Shown piece by piece: positions 39,981 to 48,771 of a stretch of 64,000 bases of DNA (position 1 is the stretch's first letter; the number at the start of each line of letters is the position of its first letter). The notes under the pieces are model-generated. The model made no database searches. It was not told the origin of the DNA and saw only the letters and a list, made by a program, of their open reading frames with translations. The stretch spans positions 774,288 to 838,287 of the forward strand of contig JAOZID010000010.1 of assembly GCA_026014465.1 (NCBI GenBank), given 5' to 3'. The stretch is from Candidatus Bathyarchaeota archaeon. GTDB lineage: Archaea > Thermoproteota > Bathyarchaeia > Bathyarchaeales > Bathycorpusculaceae. The translations under genes were made by a program, and so were the position numbers.

Positions 39981-41428
39981 CCCGCCGACGCCGCCTCGAG
40001 CACTTCAAGGTAACTAAGCTCAAACGCACCTACAACCGCCAAACCGCCACGTTCACTTTTGATATCAGCTATCAAACCGCGCCCGCAAAGCGCACACGGC
40101 GCACTCAAGAAATTTCAGAGGCGTTTGGGTTGGGGACAGACCAGACTAGAAAGTTTACGTTGTATGAGAACACGCAGATTCACATACGCCCAACCGATGT
40201 CGTGTTGATTACGGGGGAGAGTGGCAGTGGTAAAAGCGCGTTGCTCAAAGCCTTCAAAGCTGACCTCTCAGAGGAAGCCCAAAACACGCAGAACCTAAAC
40301 ATTGAAGTGGACGTGCCGATTATAGAGACGGTGGGGGATAGCACCAGCCAAGCCGTAGAAGTTTTGAGCAGGGTAGGTTTGAATGATGCGTTTTTGTTTT
40401 TACGTAGCTACTCTCAGCTTAGCGATGGACAAAAACACCGCTACCACATCGCAAAACTTTCCCAAACAAAGGCGAAATGGTGGCTGCTAGACGAATTCAC
40501 CAACACTTTAGACCGCGACACCGCAAAGATTGTGGCATTTAATCTGCAAAAACTTGCACGCATACAGGGCAAAGCAGTCATTGTAGCAACAACACATACG
40601 GATTTGAAGGCGGACCTTGCCCCTAACGTGCACATTCACAAACGTTACGGCAAAGAAGTCACCATAACCTATTGCCCCGACGCGAAAGCCAAAAAATGCA
40701 GCCTAAACCGGCGCCTTCGCGTTGAGCAGGGCACCATTCAAGACTACAAATTGCTTAGCCAGTTCCATTACCGCACAGGACGCTTAACTGCACCCAAAAA
40801 AATTTTTGCCCTCAAACATAAAGACCAGACCTGCGGCGTAATCGTCTACGGCTACCCATCGCCGTTATGTTTTGGCAGAAGCAAAATGTGGAAGGGCACC
40901 TTTAGGGAGTTGCAGCAGCAAGTTAGCGTGATTAGCCGTGTGGTCATACACCCAAAATACCGCAGTATAGGTTTGAGCCAAAAACTTATCCGCCAAACCC
41001 TCCCCCGTGCGGGTACGCCCAATGTGGAAGCGGTGGCGGTTATGGCAAGGTATAATCCGTTTTTTGAGAAAGCGGGTATGCGAAGAGTTGCTCAGAGTAC
41101 ACCTTCTGTGGCGGTTGAGGATGCGCTTTTGGAGTTGGAGGGGTTGGGGTTTGATTTGGCGTTGCTTTCTAGTGAAAGCTACAGCGAGAGAAGAATCCAG
41201 CAGGTGGGCAAAGAAAAAATCCAGGGTGTTCTGGAGGTTTTGAGCAGAAAAGATGCTGCGATGAGAAAACGCATAGCGTCAGCGCCCAAGATGTATCCAA
41301 AACACGAGGAAACAAGAGCAAGAATCCACGCCATGACCGCCAAAGACTTGGCTAAAGCGTTAAAGCGCCTAAGTTTTGCAGCGCAAACCAAAGTTTACCT
41401 GTTTTGGAGCAAAAACCACCCTAAATAG
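39977..41428 (+). CDS. ABC ATPase fused to a GNAT acyltransferase domain, Mom-like
   Basis: 483 residues from ATG 39977 (ATGA overlap with terL). Residues ~60-235 are an ABC-type ATPase: Walker A GESGSGKS (80-87), signature LSDGQ (148-152), Walker B KWWLLDE (167-173). Residues ~247-375 are a GNAT fold: FHYRTGRL, CGVIVYGYPSPLCFGR, and the CoA-binding turn RVVIHPKYRSIGLSQKLI. No membrane partner exists, so it is not a transporter. The GNAT half resembles phage Mu Mom-type base modifiers, which suggests modification of packaged DNA. Protein or small-molecule acylation is the alternative. Confidence 0.7.
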   Translation: MTRRRRLEHFKVTKLKRTYNRQTATFTFDISYQTAPAKRTRRTQEISEAFGLGTDQTRKFTLYENTQIHIRPTDVVLITGESGSGKSALLKAFKADLSEEAQNTQNLNIEVDVPIIETVGDSTSQAVEVLSRVGLNDAFLFLRSYSQLSDGQKHRYHIAKLSQTKAKWWLLDEFTNTLDRDTAKIVAFNLQKLARIQGKAVIVATTHTDLKADLAPNVHIHKRYGKEVTITYCPDAKAKKCSLNRRLRVEQGTIQDYKLLSQFHYRTGRLTAPKKIFALKHKDQTCGVIVYGYPSPLCFGRSKMWKGTFRELQQQVSVISRVVIHPKYRSIGLSQKLIRQTLPRAGTPNVEAVAVMARYNPFFEKAGMRRVAQSTPSVAVEDALLELEGLGFDLALLSSESYSERRIQQVGKEKIQGVLEVLSRKDAAMRKRIASAPKMYPKHEETRARIHAMTAKDLAKALKRLSFAAQTKVYLFWSKNHPK

Positions 41429-41487
41429 CAAAGCAGCGACCGTCCGCAACAAACCTTCAAGCCAGTTAATTGCTCGCGTTATTAGTT

Positions 41488-41569
41488 GTCAAACGTTGAC
41501 ATTAATCTAACAAAACGCGGGGGAGGTTTGGAGTGTTTTTCTCGTTGGGCGGTAAATGTTTTTATATAT
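41488..41569 (+). promoter_or_regulatory. Promoter region of the DEAD-box helicase gene
   Basis: A TATA-like TTTATATAT lies at 41561-41569, giving a leader of about 80 bases before the ATG at 41677. Upstream is a palindrome TGTCAAACGTTGACA (41487-41501), a possible operator. The long leader contains an AAGCT/AGCTT hairpin near 41610, reminiscent of cold-regulated helicase messages. Confidence 0.4.
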
Positions 41570-41676
41570 CAAAGCGTGATGTTGTGTCGTCACATTCACT
41601 CATGTTACATGCGAAGCTCCTGAAAGCTTTTGATTTCAACACATGATCAGTTGTGGCAGGAGAATAAATCGGATAT

Positions 41677-42825
41677 ATGTTAGAAGTGCAGTCATTTAAG
41701 GACCTACCTTTGAGTATGGAGGTTCAGAGAAGTTTAGCTGAGCTTGGTTTTAAAGAAATGTTTCCTATTCAGGCTCAAGCTATTGTGCCGTTGCTTGAAG
41801 GCAAAGACGTTATTGGTCAGGCACAGACCGGAACGGGCAAGACAGCCGCGTTTGGAGTTCCCATGGTGGAATGTTTAGACCCCCAGCTTAGGCGGGTTCA
41901 AGGCTTGATTTTGGTGCCTACTCGCGAGTTGGCGTTGCAGGTTGCAAAGAACATGACGCAGTTTGCCAAGCACCGCAGATTGAAGGTTTTGCCAGTTTAC
42001 GGCGGAGCATCAATTGAACGGCAAATGCGAGAACTCAGAGGCGGCGCACAAATCGTCGTTGGAACCCCTGGGCGCGTCATAGACCTAATTGAACGCCGAA
42101 TACTTGATTTGAACGCCGTCAAAATCGTAGTTTTAGACGAAGCCGACCGCATGCTCGACATGGGCTTCATCGAAGACATCCAATACATACTCACCAAAGT
42201 ACCCAAAAACAGGCAAACTAGCCTTTTTAGTGCAACCATAGACAAAACCGTCATGAAAGTCTGCGACAAATACATGCAAAACCCAACCAAAATCTTGGTA
42301 AGCAAAGACGAAATCGGCGTCACCCAAATGAAACAGTACTACACCATCGTTAACCCCCACAGCAAATTCGACATGCTAAAGCAAATTCTCAAAGAAGACA
42401 ACGTAAAACGCGCCATCATTTTCTGCAGAACCCGTCATGAAACAAGCAAAATCGCAGAAAGGCTCGCCCGCAAAGGATACAACACCCAAGCCCTACACGC
42501 AGGTTTCTCGCAACCCCAAAGAGAACGCGCCATACAGGCTTTTCGCACAGGAAAACTCAACCTGCTAGTTGCTACTGACGTTGCCGCACGAGGCTTAGAC
42601 ATCGAAGGCATCACCCACATAATCAACTACGACGTACCCGAAGACCCACCAGTGTACTTCCACAGAGTCGGCAGAACCGCCCGCAAAGGAACAGAAGGAA
42701 CCGCCATCACATTAGTAAGCCACGGCGAACTCTCAAATTTCAACAACATCAAAGCCCTAACAAAAACCACCATAGAAAAAATCGCATCCGCCAACGAAGA
42801 CTCAGCCATCGTGAGTTTCTTCTAA
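41677..42825 (+). CDS. DEAD-box ATP-dependent RNA helicase
   Basis: 382 residues, the two-RecA-domain core without extra tails. Motifs in order: Q motif PIQAQAI, I AQTGTGKT, Ia PTRELA, Ib TPGR, II DEAD, III SAT, IV IIFCRT, V ARGLDIE, VI HRVGRTAR. It unwinds RNA, likely in ribosome assembly or cold adaptation. It is the first host gene right of the viral cluster. Confidence 0.95.
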   Translation: MLEVQSFKDLPLSMEVQRSLAELGFKEMFPIQAQAIVPLLEGKDVIGQAQTGTGKTAAFGVPMVECLDPQLRRVQGLILVPTRELALQVAKNMTQFAKHRRLKVLPVYGGASIERQMRELRGGAQIVVGTPGRVIDLIERRILDLNAVKIVVLDEADRMLDMGFIEDIQYILTKVPKNRQTSLFSATIDKTVMKVCDKYMQNPTKILVSKDEIGVTQMKQYYTIVNPHSKFDMLKQILKEDNVKRAIIFCRTRHETSKIAERLARKGYNTQALHAGFSQPQRERAIQAFRTGKLNLLVATDVAARGLDIEGITHIINYDVPEDPPVYFHRVGRTARKGTEGTAITLVSHGELSNFNNIKALTKTTIEKIASANEDSAIVSFF

Positions 42826-42880
42826 CCAGTAACCATAAAAGCAGGAAAAACAACTCTCTTTGAGGGCAAGACCAAAAAAA

Positions 42881-43024
42881 ATGTTCCGAGACCCAGTATG
42901 CGGCATGAATCTAGACGAAAACACAGCAAAATTCAAAATCACTTACCAAGGCGAAACATACTACTTCTGCAGCCTACCATGCAAAAAAAGATTCAAACGC
43001 CACGCAACAAAATACGTCAAATAA
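42881..43024 (+). CDS. Small YHS-domain protein
   Basis: 47 codons. FRDPVCGMNLDENTAKFKIT and YYFCSLPCKKRFKRH form a complete YHS domain, with the cysteines known to bind metal in other members. It stands alone here, 55 bases after the helicase gene. YHS domains often accompany metal handling; a copper or heavy-metal role is inferred only from family. Confidence 0.85.
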   Translation: MFRDPVCGMNLDENTAKFKITYQGETYYFCSLPCKKRFKRHATKYVK

Positions 43025-43214
43025 CCCACCAACCATTGCGAGCCCCCTTTTAAGGTAAGGCTCCAAAATTTCCTCTACACAAACAACAACCAAAAGCAGC
43101 AACGCAATAGCGATCTGCTAAGAATTCTGCAGTTAAACTCAAAACAGGGTCTAGGATTTTAGGCGAAAACGGTTTTGCCTTGTACATAATTGTTTTGAAC
43201 ATGGAGGTGATAAT

Positions 43215-43361
43215 GTGACGGATAAAGAAAAAATTGAAAAGGACGCTAAGAAAACGGGCAGTCTTGTCGGTAAGGGTTTGAAGAAAGGTGCACAAGCAAC
43301 GAAGAGTTTTGGAAAAGGCGTAAAAGAAGAACTTGAAAAGGACAAGAAGGAGAAGAAGTAA
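43215..43361 (+). CDS. Small Lys-rich protein
   Basis: 48 codons from GTG 43215 with GGAGGTGAT just upstream, a strong ribosome binding site. Highly charged helix-forming sequence with a Gly/Lys repeat (GSLVGKGLKKGAQATKSFGK). No family recognised. The strong site and clean frame support a real gene. Confidence 0.6.
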   Translation: MTDKEKIEKDAKKTGSLVGKGLKKGAQATKSFGKGVKEELEKDKKEKK

Positions 43362-43367
43362 GAGCGC

Positions 43368-44645
43368 CTAGAGCTTGTCTGTGGCGGATATGTCCATCAT
43401 CATTAAGCCCGAGGCAGGTTTGGGGTAGAAGTCAGTGGATTTTTCGGGGAGGCGTTCGCGTTTTTGAGCGATTTGCCAGACCATCGCGGGGTCAAGCGGG
43501 TTGATGAGAAAGGCTAGTTTGGCGTCGCCTTGGTTGACTTTTTCTATGGCGGTTCGCAGGGAGCGTTCGTAGTGGATGTCTTCGTCGATTTTTAGCTCAC
43601 CTGTTTTGATTAAGGTGTTGAATATGAAGTCGCGCAGGATAACCACGTCTAGGAGCGCTACGTCTTTGGGGGTGTTCTTGTTAGCTGCTTTTAGGGCTTC
43701 CTGCTCGTTTTTTAGGAGCATACCGTAGGCTTTGGAGCCGTCGTACATGCAAAATACGTGCTCTGTTTTGTGGTCTGCAAGAAAAGCCTCCAACGTTTCA
43801 GCGTCGGGCGCAAGTTCAGTTAAATGGAAGTGCTCCTTGAAGAGGTCGAGTACGCTTTGGGTTAACTCAAATTTTCGCAGAAGCCTGTGAGTTGGCAAAA
43901 TCAAGAGCCCTTCATCTTGCACGGGAACCAAGTAGCTCATGTGAAAATTAAAAGCCAAATCCAAAGACCCCGCAACCTGCTCTTGGCGCTCATCACGGTA
44001 AGCTATGGCACTTTCGTATCGGTGATGCCCATCCGTGATTACAAGGGCTTTATCAGCTAAGGCATCTTGAAGCAACCGAATCTGGTCAGGCTCAGTTATC
44101 TGCCACACTTGATTTTTCACGCCAAACTGGTCTTCAACAGCAATTACGGGCGCAGTCTGCGTTACCTTAGCAAAAAAGTCAACGGTTATGTTTTCTGGGT
44201 CAGAGTAAATCAGGAAAACGGGTTCAAGGTCTTTTTGGATTGTTCGTAACATGTTTAGGCGGTCAGCTTTGGGAGCAGCAAAAGTGGTTTCATGGGGGAA
44301 AACCATGTTTTCACTGTAGGGGTAAAGGCGCAGGGCGGCGATTAAGCCTGTTCGGGTGTGGTTTTTGCCGTTGGAGCGAAATTCTTGGCGGCACACGAAA
44401 ACGGAAGGGGAGTCGTCTTTTGCCATTATGTGTTCGTTGAGCCATTCGTAGATGCGTTGATGCACGGTTTGGTAACGGTTCTCCTCTAGGGGCAAAATAA
44501 GGCGGCAGTAATTGTATGGAGATTTTTCGTAGTATTCGCGTTGCATGTCCTGGTTGATTTTGTCGTAAGGTTGAGTTATTAGGTTCTTGAGGTTTCCAGC
44601 TTTCTCGGTGTACCGTATGGCTTTAAAGGGTTTAATGTCTACCAT
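43368..44645 (-). CDS. DUF1015 family protein
   Basis: 425 residues. The family hallmarks are the start IKPFKAIRY, ITQPYDKINQDMQREYYE, RTGLIAALRL, and the ITDGHHRYESAIAYRDE segment. Biochemical role is unsettled; the gene is commonly next to phosphoserine/alanine-glyoxylate type aminotransferases, as here, so a link to serine metabolism has been assumed. It converges with the Lys-rich gene. Confidence 0.9.
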   Translation of the reverse strand: MVDIKPFKAIRYTEKAGNLKNLITQPYDKINQDMQREYYEKSPYNYCRLILPLEENRYQTVHQRIYEWLNEHIMAKDDSPSVFVCRQEFRSNGKNHTRTGLIAALRLYPYSENMVFPHETTFAAPKADRLNMLRTIQKDLEPVFLIYSDPENITVDFFAKVTQTAPVIAVEDQFGVKNQVWQITEPDQIRLLQDALADKALVITDGHHRYESAIAYRDERQEQVAGSLDLAFNFHMSYLVPVQDEGLLILPTHRLLRKFELTQSVLDLFKEHFHLTELAPDAETLEAFLADHKTEHVFCMYDGSKAYGMLLKNEQEALKAANKNTPKDVALLDVVILRDFIFNTLIKTGELKIDEDIHYERSLRTAIEKVNQGDAKLAFLINPLDPAMVWQIAQKRERLPEKSTDFYPKPASGLMMMDISATDKL

Positions 44646-44825
44646 GATTTTTCAGCTCCCAGATTACGAAATATTCAAACTATTATTTTGTGCAAAGACC
44701 AGCTTTGTCGGGGTTTCTGCCTGTTTGAGTCGCTATGACAAAGTCTAAACTGAGAAGTTTATTGTTTTTGGGTCACCAGCAAGGTTTCCTTGAGGCTACA
44801 TCCAAAACAGCACATGTGAAGGAGG

Positions 44826-45908
44826 TTAGTTGGTTAGGTTCCAGAGTTCGTCAATTGTGTCAAGGGCTTCTTTTATTGTGGGCACGGTCCATTCGCCCAT
44901 GTGTCCGATGCGGAAGGTTTTTTCTGCTAATGCGCCGTAGCCGTTGCTGATTTCTAAGCCGCGTTCTGATAGTTTTTGGTTTAATTCTTTGACGTTTTTG
45001 CCCAAAATATTTTTGATACATGAAACCGTTATGGATTCATAGCCTTTTTCGGGGAACATTTCGAAATGCTTTTTCGCCCAAGTCTGCGTGAGTGCTGCCA
45101 TGTCTTTGTGGCGTTGATAGATTTTCTCGTAAGTCTCAGCGAGCATAAGGTCTAAGCGTTTGTTTAGGGCGTAAAGAAGCGAAACGTTTGGCGTGAAGGG
45201 AGTTTGATGCTTTTGTTCGAACTTGAAAATCTCCAAAATATCAGTGTAGCCGCCACGGTTAGGCACAGTCTCGGCGCGTTCCAAAGCACGGTCACTAACC
45301 AAAGCAACAGCTAAACCTGGGGGGAGGGCAAAGCATTTTTGGGTGGAAGCAAAAAGCACGTCAACGCCCATTTCATGAGGCAAAGTTTTATCGCCAGCCA
45401 TGGAGGAGACGCTGTCCACTGCGAAGACCACGTCAGGGTAGTTCTTGCGCACGAGTTTGCCAACTTCAGAGACGGGGCTGCGGGTGCCTGTTGAGGATTC
45501 GTTGTGGCACATGGTTAAGGTGTCGTACTCACCCGTTTCAAGTTTCTGCGCTATGACATCGGGTTTAACAACGCTGCCCCATTCAGCCTCCAAAAAATCA
45601 GCGACCTTGCCGCAGGAACGCACAATTTCTCCAAACCGTTTAGAAAACGCGCCGTTAATGCAGCACAACGCCTTCTTTTTCACGATGCTACGGCCAACGA
45701 TGTCAAACCATAAAGTGCCTGAAGAGGTCGTGGTGGTGGGCTGATAAGCATCGGGCAACTCGAATAAACGCGATAGCTTGGCGGTTATGTCAGTGTACAA
45801 GGCGGTGAAGGCTTTGCTTCTGTGCCCCATAAGAGGTTTAGTTTGCTCGTTAAGTATTTCGAAACTTACTTCGGTTGGTCCGGGAATCAAAAGTTTCTTG
45901 TGCATCAT
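44826..45908 (-). CDS. PLP-dependent aminotransferase class V (alanine/serine-glyoxylate type)
   Basis: 360 residues. LLIPGPTEVSFEILNEQTKPL and MGHRSKAF are the family start, SSGTLWFD binds the phosphate, AVDSVSSMAGD holds the PLP Asp, and FASTQKCFALPPGLA holds the Schiff-base Lys. It is likely serine- or alanine-glyoxylate aminotransferase, or a phosphoserine aminotransferase substitute. Upstream of, and probably co-transcribed with, the DUF1015 gene. Confidence 0.88.
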   Translation of the reverse strand: MMHKKLLIPGPTEVSFEILNEQTKPLMGHRSKAFTALYTDITAKLSRLFELPDAYQPTTTTSSGTLWFDIVGRSIVKKKALCCINGAFSKRFGEIVRSCGKVADFLEAEWGSVVKPDVIAQKLETGEYDTLTMCHNESSTGTRSPVSEVGKLVRKNYPDVVFAVDSVSSMAGDKTLPHEMGVDVLFASTQKCFALPPGLAVALVSDRALERAETVPNRGGYTDILEIFKFEQKHQTPFTPNVSLLYALNKRLDLMLAETYEKIYQRHKDMAALTQTWAKKHFEMFPEKGYESITVSCIKNILGKNVKELNQKLSERGLEISNGYGALAEKTFRIGHMGEWTVPTIKEALDTIDELWNLTN

Positions 45909-46241
45909 GTTTTTCTCCTTAAACGGTTAGAGGCTCCAGTAAGCCACATCATTGGTGCATCCACTGTTTTGCAGCCCATTTACATCAAAACCGATGGAGC
46001 ATACGAAGTTAACTGCCTGCAAGCAAGAGTTGACCTTTACCCAAATTGGTTATGTTACGTCTGGAAACGTATTTTTGGGGGAAGGTCATTGCAATTAACC
46101 CCTTAAAACAAGTAGGGGCATAAATTTTGCTTATAAAGTTTATGTTGTGTGAAGCTTAAAGCAGAAAAGGGCAAAGGTGTAAAGTGTTCTATAAGATTGT
46201 TCTAAAATTAAACCTCACAAGGGATTTAAAGGCAAACTAGT
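45909..46241. other. Divergent intergenic region
   Basis: About 330 bases between the aminotransferase and a small HTH gene. It must hold promoters for both. A small hairpin (ACGT/ACGT around TCTGGAA) lies near 46060 and an AATTAACCCCTT/AGGGG pairing near 46095-46120. No gene or tRNA recognised. Confidence 0.5.
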
Positions 46242-46487
46242 ATGAATGCTACAGGAGAGTTAAATTCCTCGATGTCAAAAATTGAAATGGTCCTTGAGGT
46301 ACTAAGTGACGGCGAATGGCATAGCATAATGGAAATACAGCAGCTCACCGAACTCAACGAACAGCAAACCAAAGAAATCGCTGCTTTTCTTTTTGAATAC
46401 GAATTCGCCAAAGTGGACGTAGAAAGCAACAAAGTAAGAATAAGCAAATGCTTTAGAGAACTTTTAACCCAAGTAGCAACCTGCTAA
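46242..46487 (+). CDS. Small winged-helix protein
   Basis: 81 residues. After a 10-residue flexible start, MVLEVLSDGEWHSIMEIQQL, TELNEQQTKEIAAFLFEYEF and VDVESNKVRIS give a three-helix wing layout. A single-copy local regulator is likely. Target unknown. Confidence 0.65.
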   Translation: MNATGELNSSMSKIEMVLEVLSDGEWHSIMEIQQLTELNEQQTKEIAAFLFEYEFAKVDVESNKVRISKCFRELLTQVATC

Positions 46488-46665
46488 CAAACAAGCAAGC
46501 AGGCACTTGAACCTGAAAAGTTTTTCGCGTCAACCCAACAAAGGCAAATACGCCTCAAACCACAATGAGTATTCAGAAAAAGCATAAAAAAGGAAAGACG
46601 TAAAGCAGCAGCTACAGCAGCGTTTCGTCCAAACCAGATTGGCAGTATGCAAAAACAAAAGAAGC

Positions 46666-47001
46666 TTATTTCTCAAACTCATCAAAGAATTTGAGAAGAA
46701 GCTCTGCAACTTTTTCGCCAAGGGGTGTACTTAGATAGTACTTTTTTAGCGGGTCGATTCGTTCGCTTTTAGCTAAGCCTAAAGACTCAATCTCAAGCAT
46801 TCTAGCCCTGAAAGTACCGTCACTCAAAGTCAAATTGTTCTCTCGCATGAAATCCTTTGCTTCTTTCCATTTGCCCCTGCCCACAGAAAGCAGCAAAAGA
46901 CAGTCGATAGCGTGGTCCTTCTCCAGCATAGCCTTTATAGCCGAAAGCTTAGAGTCTGTTAGGATTTGCTTTACCTTCTCCTCTTCTCCACGTTTTTCCA
47001 T
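46666..47001 (-). CDS. Winged-helix transcriptional regulator
   Basis: 111 residues. A charged N-terminal helix precedes HAIDCLLLLSVGRGKWKEAK, NNLTLSDGTFRARMLEIESL and YYLSTPLGEKVAELLLKFF, an ArsR/HxlR-like wing layout. It shows no metal-binding cysteines beyond one. Standalone gene in a regulator-rich gap. Confidence 0.65.
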   Translation of the reverse strand: MEKRGEEEKVKQILTDSKLSAIKAMLEKDHAIDCLLLLSVGRGKWKEAKDFMRENNLTLSDGTFRARMLEIESLGLAKSERIDPLKKYYLSTPLGEKVAELLLKFFDEFEK

Positions 47002-47301
47002 ATTTCACCACTCATTGTTTCTTGATAATAAGGATTTAACTTAAAAGAATTTAACTTATATTACGATTTGTGAAACATATCGGCAGAAGTCAAACTCGGC
47101 AAACCCGACAAAATGTTGGGCAAAGTTAAAATGGATTAGCAACGAAACCCCCGCCGTTAACTGTTCCTCCGATTTAATAACTCATCCATTATGTAGTCAT
47201 AGTTTAAATCTTTAATGTAATCTGCAGGGTTTGATGCAGCATTTAGAATGCTTTAAACCAGAAAAGTAGACAGAAAAGAAAAGTAGGAATCAAAAAGGGG
47301 T
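47002..47301. other. Intergenic stretch
   Basis: About 300 bases downstream of rpoN. It holds a 7-bp hairpin CCCGACA/TGTTGGG with a 3-base loop near 47106 and several A/T-rich blocks. No gene seen. The usual archaeal neighbour rpoK is absent here. Confidence 0.5.
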
Positions 47302-47532
47302 TTAGGCGAAGTTGCGGGTTTCTTTGCGTCTTTCGGCTTCTTCGTAGAAACGCAGGACTTCGTCGATGATTTCAACGTTTGACAACAGCATCCGGCGGCA
47401 GCAGAAACGTTTAACGCCTAAACTGTCAAGGACATCTTTGGCGTTCTCTCCAGTTCGGATACGGCGGGCAAACTCTTCCCATCGGTCTCCGACCAGTTTA
47501 CCGCAGGTGAAGCATCTAACGGGGATAATCAT
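47302..47532 (-). CDS. rpoN: RNA polymerase subunit N (Rpb10)
   Basis: 76 residues from ATG 47532, the conserved [12 protein letters not shown] start; the longer upstream frame is discarded. Zinc ligands are CFTCGK and FCCRRM. It anchors the D/L platform of archaeal RNA polymerase. It is last in the S13-S4-S11-RpoD-L18e-L13-S9 operon. Confidence 0.97.
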   Translation of the reverse strand: MIIPVRCFTCGKLVGDRWEEFARRIRTGENAKDVLDSLGVKRFCCRRMLLSNVEIIDEVLRFYEEAERRKETRNFA

Positions 47533-47546
47533 CTTTTTTGCTCCTG

Positions 47547-47957
47547 TTATCTGTAGCTCTTTTGCTCTTTTGCTCTTGCGCCTGGACCACCGAATTTCTT
47601 GGGTTCTTTGCTTCGGGCGTCGCCAGCGACCATGGTTCGGTCGTATTCGGTGAAGACTGTTCGCATGTGGGAGCTCTTGGTCCATTTGAGCAGAGCATTT
47701 GCAATGGCCATGCGGGCGGCTTCTGCTTGTCCCATGTAGCCTCCGCCGCGGGTTTTAACGTCCATGTCGACTTGTTTCCAAGCGGATTCGCCAGCCTGCA
47801 ACAAAGGCTCCATAATTTTCTCGCGAGCAATCTCGGGCTCAATAATCTCAACAGGCGTCATGTTAACACGCACCTTACCCACACCCTGACGAATTACAGC
47901 GCGGGAGGTTGCGGTCTTGCGTTTTCCACTAACAACAATTACTTTTTTGCTTGGCAT
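47547..47957 (-). CDS. rps9: Small-subunit ribosomal protein S9
   Basis: 136 residues. [17 protein letters not shown] is the start and the C-terminal [17 protein letters not shown] is the conserved tail that reaches the P-site tRNA. It lies 2 bases from L13 and 14 bases from rpoN in the ribosomal operon. Confidence 0.97.
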   Translation of the reverse strand: MPSKKVIVVSGKRKTATSRAVIRQGVGKVRVNMTPVEIIEPEIAREKIMEPLLQAGESAWKQVDMDVKTRGGGYMGQAEAARMAIANALLKWTKSSHMRTVFTEYDRTMVAGDARSKEPKKFGGPGARAKEQKSYR

Positions 47958-47959
47958 AA

Positions 47960-48412
47960 CTATGCACCTCTATTCCAGCCGATTTCTGCGGCTAAGTCAC
48001 CCACGGTTAAGCGTGGACCGTTTAGGTTTGCTGCGTTAGCTTGCTCAACTGTTTCTAGTGTGCAAGCAGCGAATTCTTCGGGGATTCCCATGTAAACTTT
48101 GAGTTTTTTGTAGGCGGTTTTGCCTTTGGGTTGCCTCCAGGGAAGCATGCCGCGCACGGTTTTGCGTACTATGCGGTCGGGGCGTCGGGAGTGGAATGGC
48201 CCACGTTCGGGGGCGCCTACTTCAAGGAACGTTTTGGCTTCGGCAACTTTGTTTTTGCGTTTGCCAGAAATTACAACTTTTTCGGCGTTCACAATGATTA
48301 TGTCTTCGCCGTTGAGTAGTCGTTTGGCGATTTTGCTGCACATTCTACCAAGGACTAATCCTTCGCCGTTGACTACAGCTGCTTTAGGATTTATGCTTTG
48401 CATCTTTTTCAC
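47960..48412 (-). CDS. rpl13: Large-subunit ribosomal protein L13
   Basis: 150 residues. [38 protein letters not shown] and [19 protein letters not shown] are conserved L13 segments. It overlaps L18e by 4 bases. Confidence 0.97.
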   Translation of the reverse strand: MKKMQSINPKAAVVNGEGLVLGRMCSKIAKRLLNGEDIIIVNAEKVVISGKRKNKVAEAKTFLEVGAPERGPFHSRRPDRIVRKTVRGMLPWRQPKGKTAYKKLKVYMGIPEEFAACTLETVEQANAANLNGPRLTVGDLAAEIGWNRGA

Positions 48413-48771
48413 CCAATAATCTTTACTTTAGAGCCAGCAGGGTTTTTCTCTATGAGTTCAGCAATAGACAAGTATTTTGCTTTTGCGGCTGCCAGCTTTG
48501 CTTTTGCCTTCTCAGAAGCAGAAAAAGCAGCAACAGTTACTGCACGATCAATTGTGCCCACGGCTAAAAGTTTTCCAGGCACTAGCAACGTGTCGTTTTC
48601 GTCGGCGTAACGGTTTAGTTTGCTTAGGTTCACGGCTATGCGTTGCCTGCTGGGTTTAGATAAACGTGCAGCAACATCTGACCAGATGCTTACGTTTTGC
48701 TCGCGGCTTTGCTTCTTTAAGGAAGTTATAAGCTGTAGTAGCTCAGGGTTTGTAGATTTGGTTTCTCTCAT
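48409..48771 (-). CDS. rpl18e: Large-subunit ribosomal protein L18e
   Basis: 120 residues. ARLSKPSRQRIAVNLSKLNR and LLVPGKLLAVGTIDRAVTVA are diagnostic of L18e/L15 family. It overlaps rpoD by 4 bases upstream and L13 by 4 bases downstream. Confidence 0.96.
   Translation of the reverse strand: MRETKSTNPELLQLITSLKKQSREQNVSIWSDVAARLSKPSRQRIAVNLSKLNRYADENDTLLVPGKLLAVGTIDRAVTVAAFSASEKAKAKLAAAKAKYLSIAELIEKNPAGSKVKIIG

Larger units (their letters stand above)
21527..41428. mobile_element. Head-tail (caudovirus-like) provirus or provirus-derived particle cluster
   Basis: About 20 kb carrying protease, decoration protein, HK97 capsid, portal, connector, head closure, tail completion, tail tube, frameshifted tail chaperone, gp10-like protein, tape measure, baseplate and both terminase subunits, nearly all on the plus strand with many 4-base overlaps. 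The terminase genes lie at the right end instead of before the portal. No integrase, replication or lysis gene was recognised, and no tRNA or flanking att repeat was found. It could be an active provirus using host functions, a decayed one, or a gene-transfer-agent-like element. Boundaries are approximate. Confidence 0.85.

Noticed and set aside
39977-41428. ABC transporter ATP-binding protein
   Set aside because: No permease or binding protein nearby, and the C-terminal half is a GNAT domain; it is a soluble fusion enzyme.
43050-43295. Minus-strand 81-codon frame opposite the Lys-rich gene
   Set aside because: The plus strand gene has a strong ribosome binding site and a continuous charged helix; the minus frame has neither.
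46061-46075. Possible tRNA-like or C/D RNA hairpin
   Set aside because: Only a four-base stem; no tRNA arms or box motifs could be assembled.
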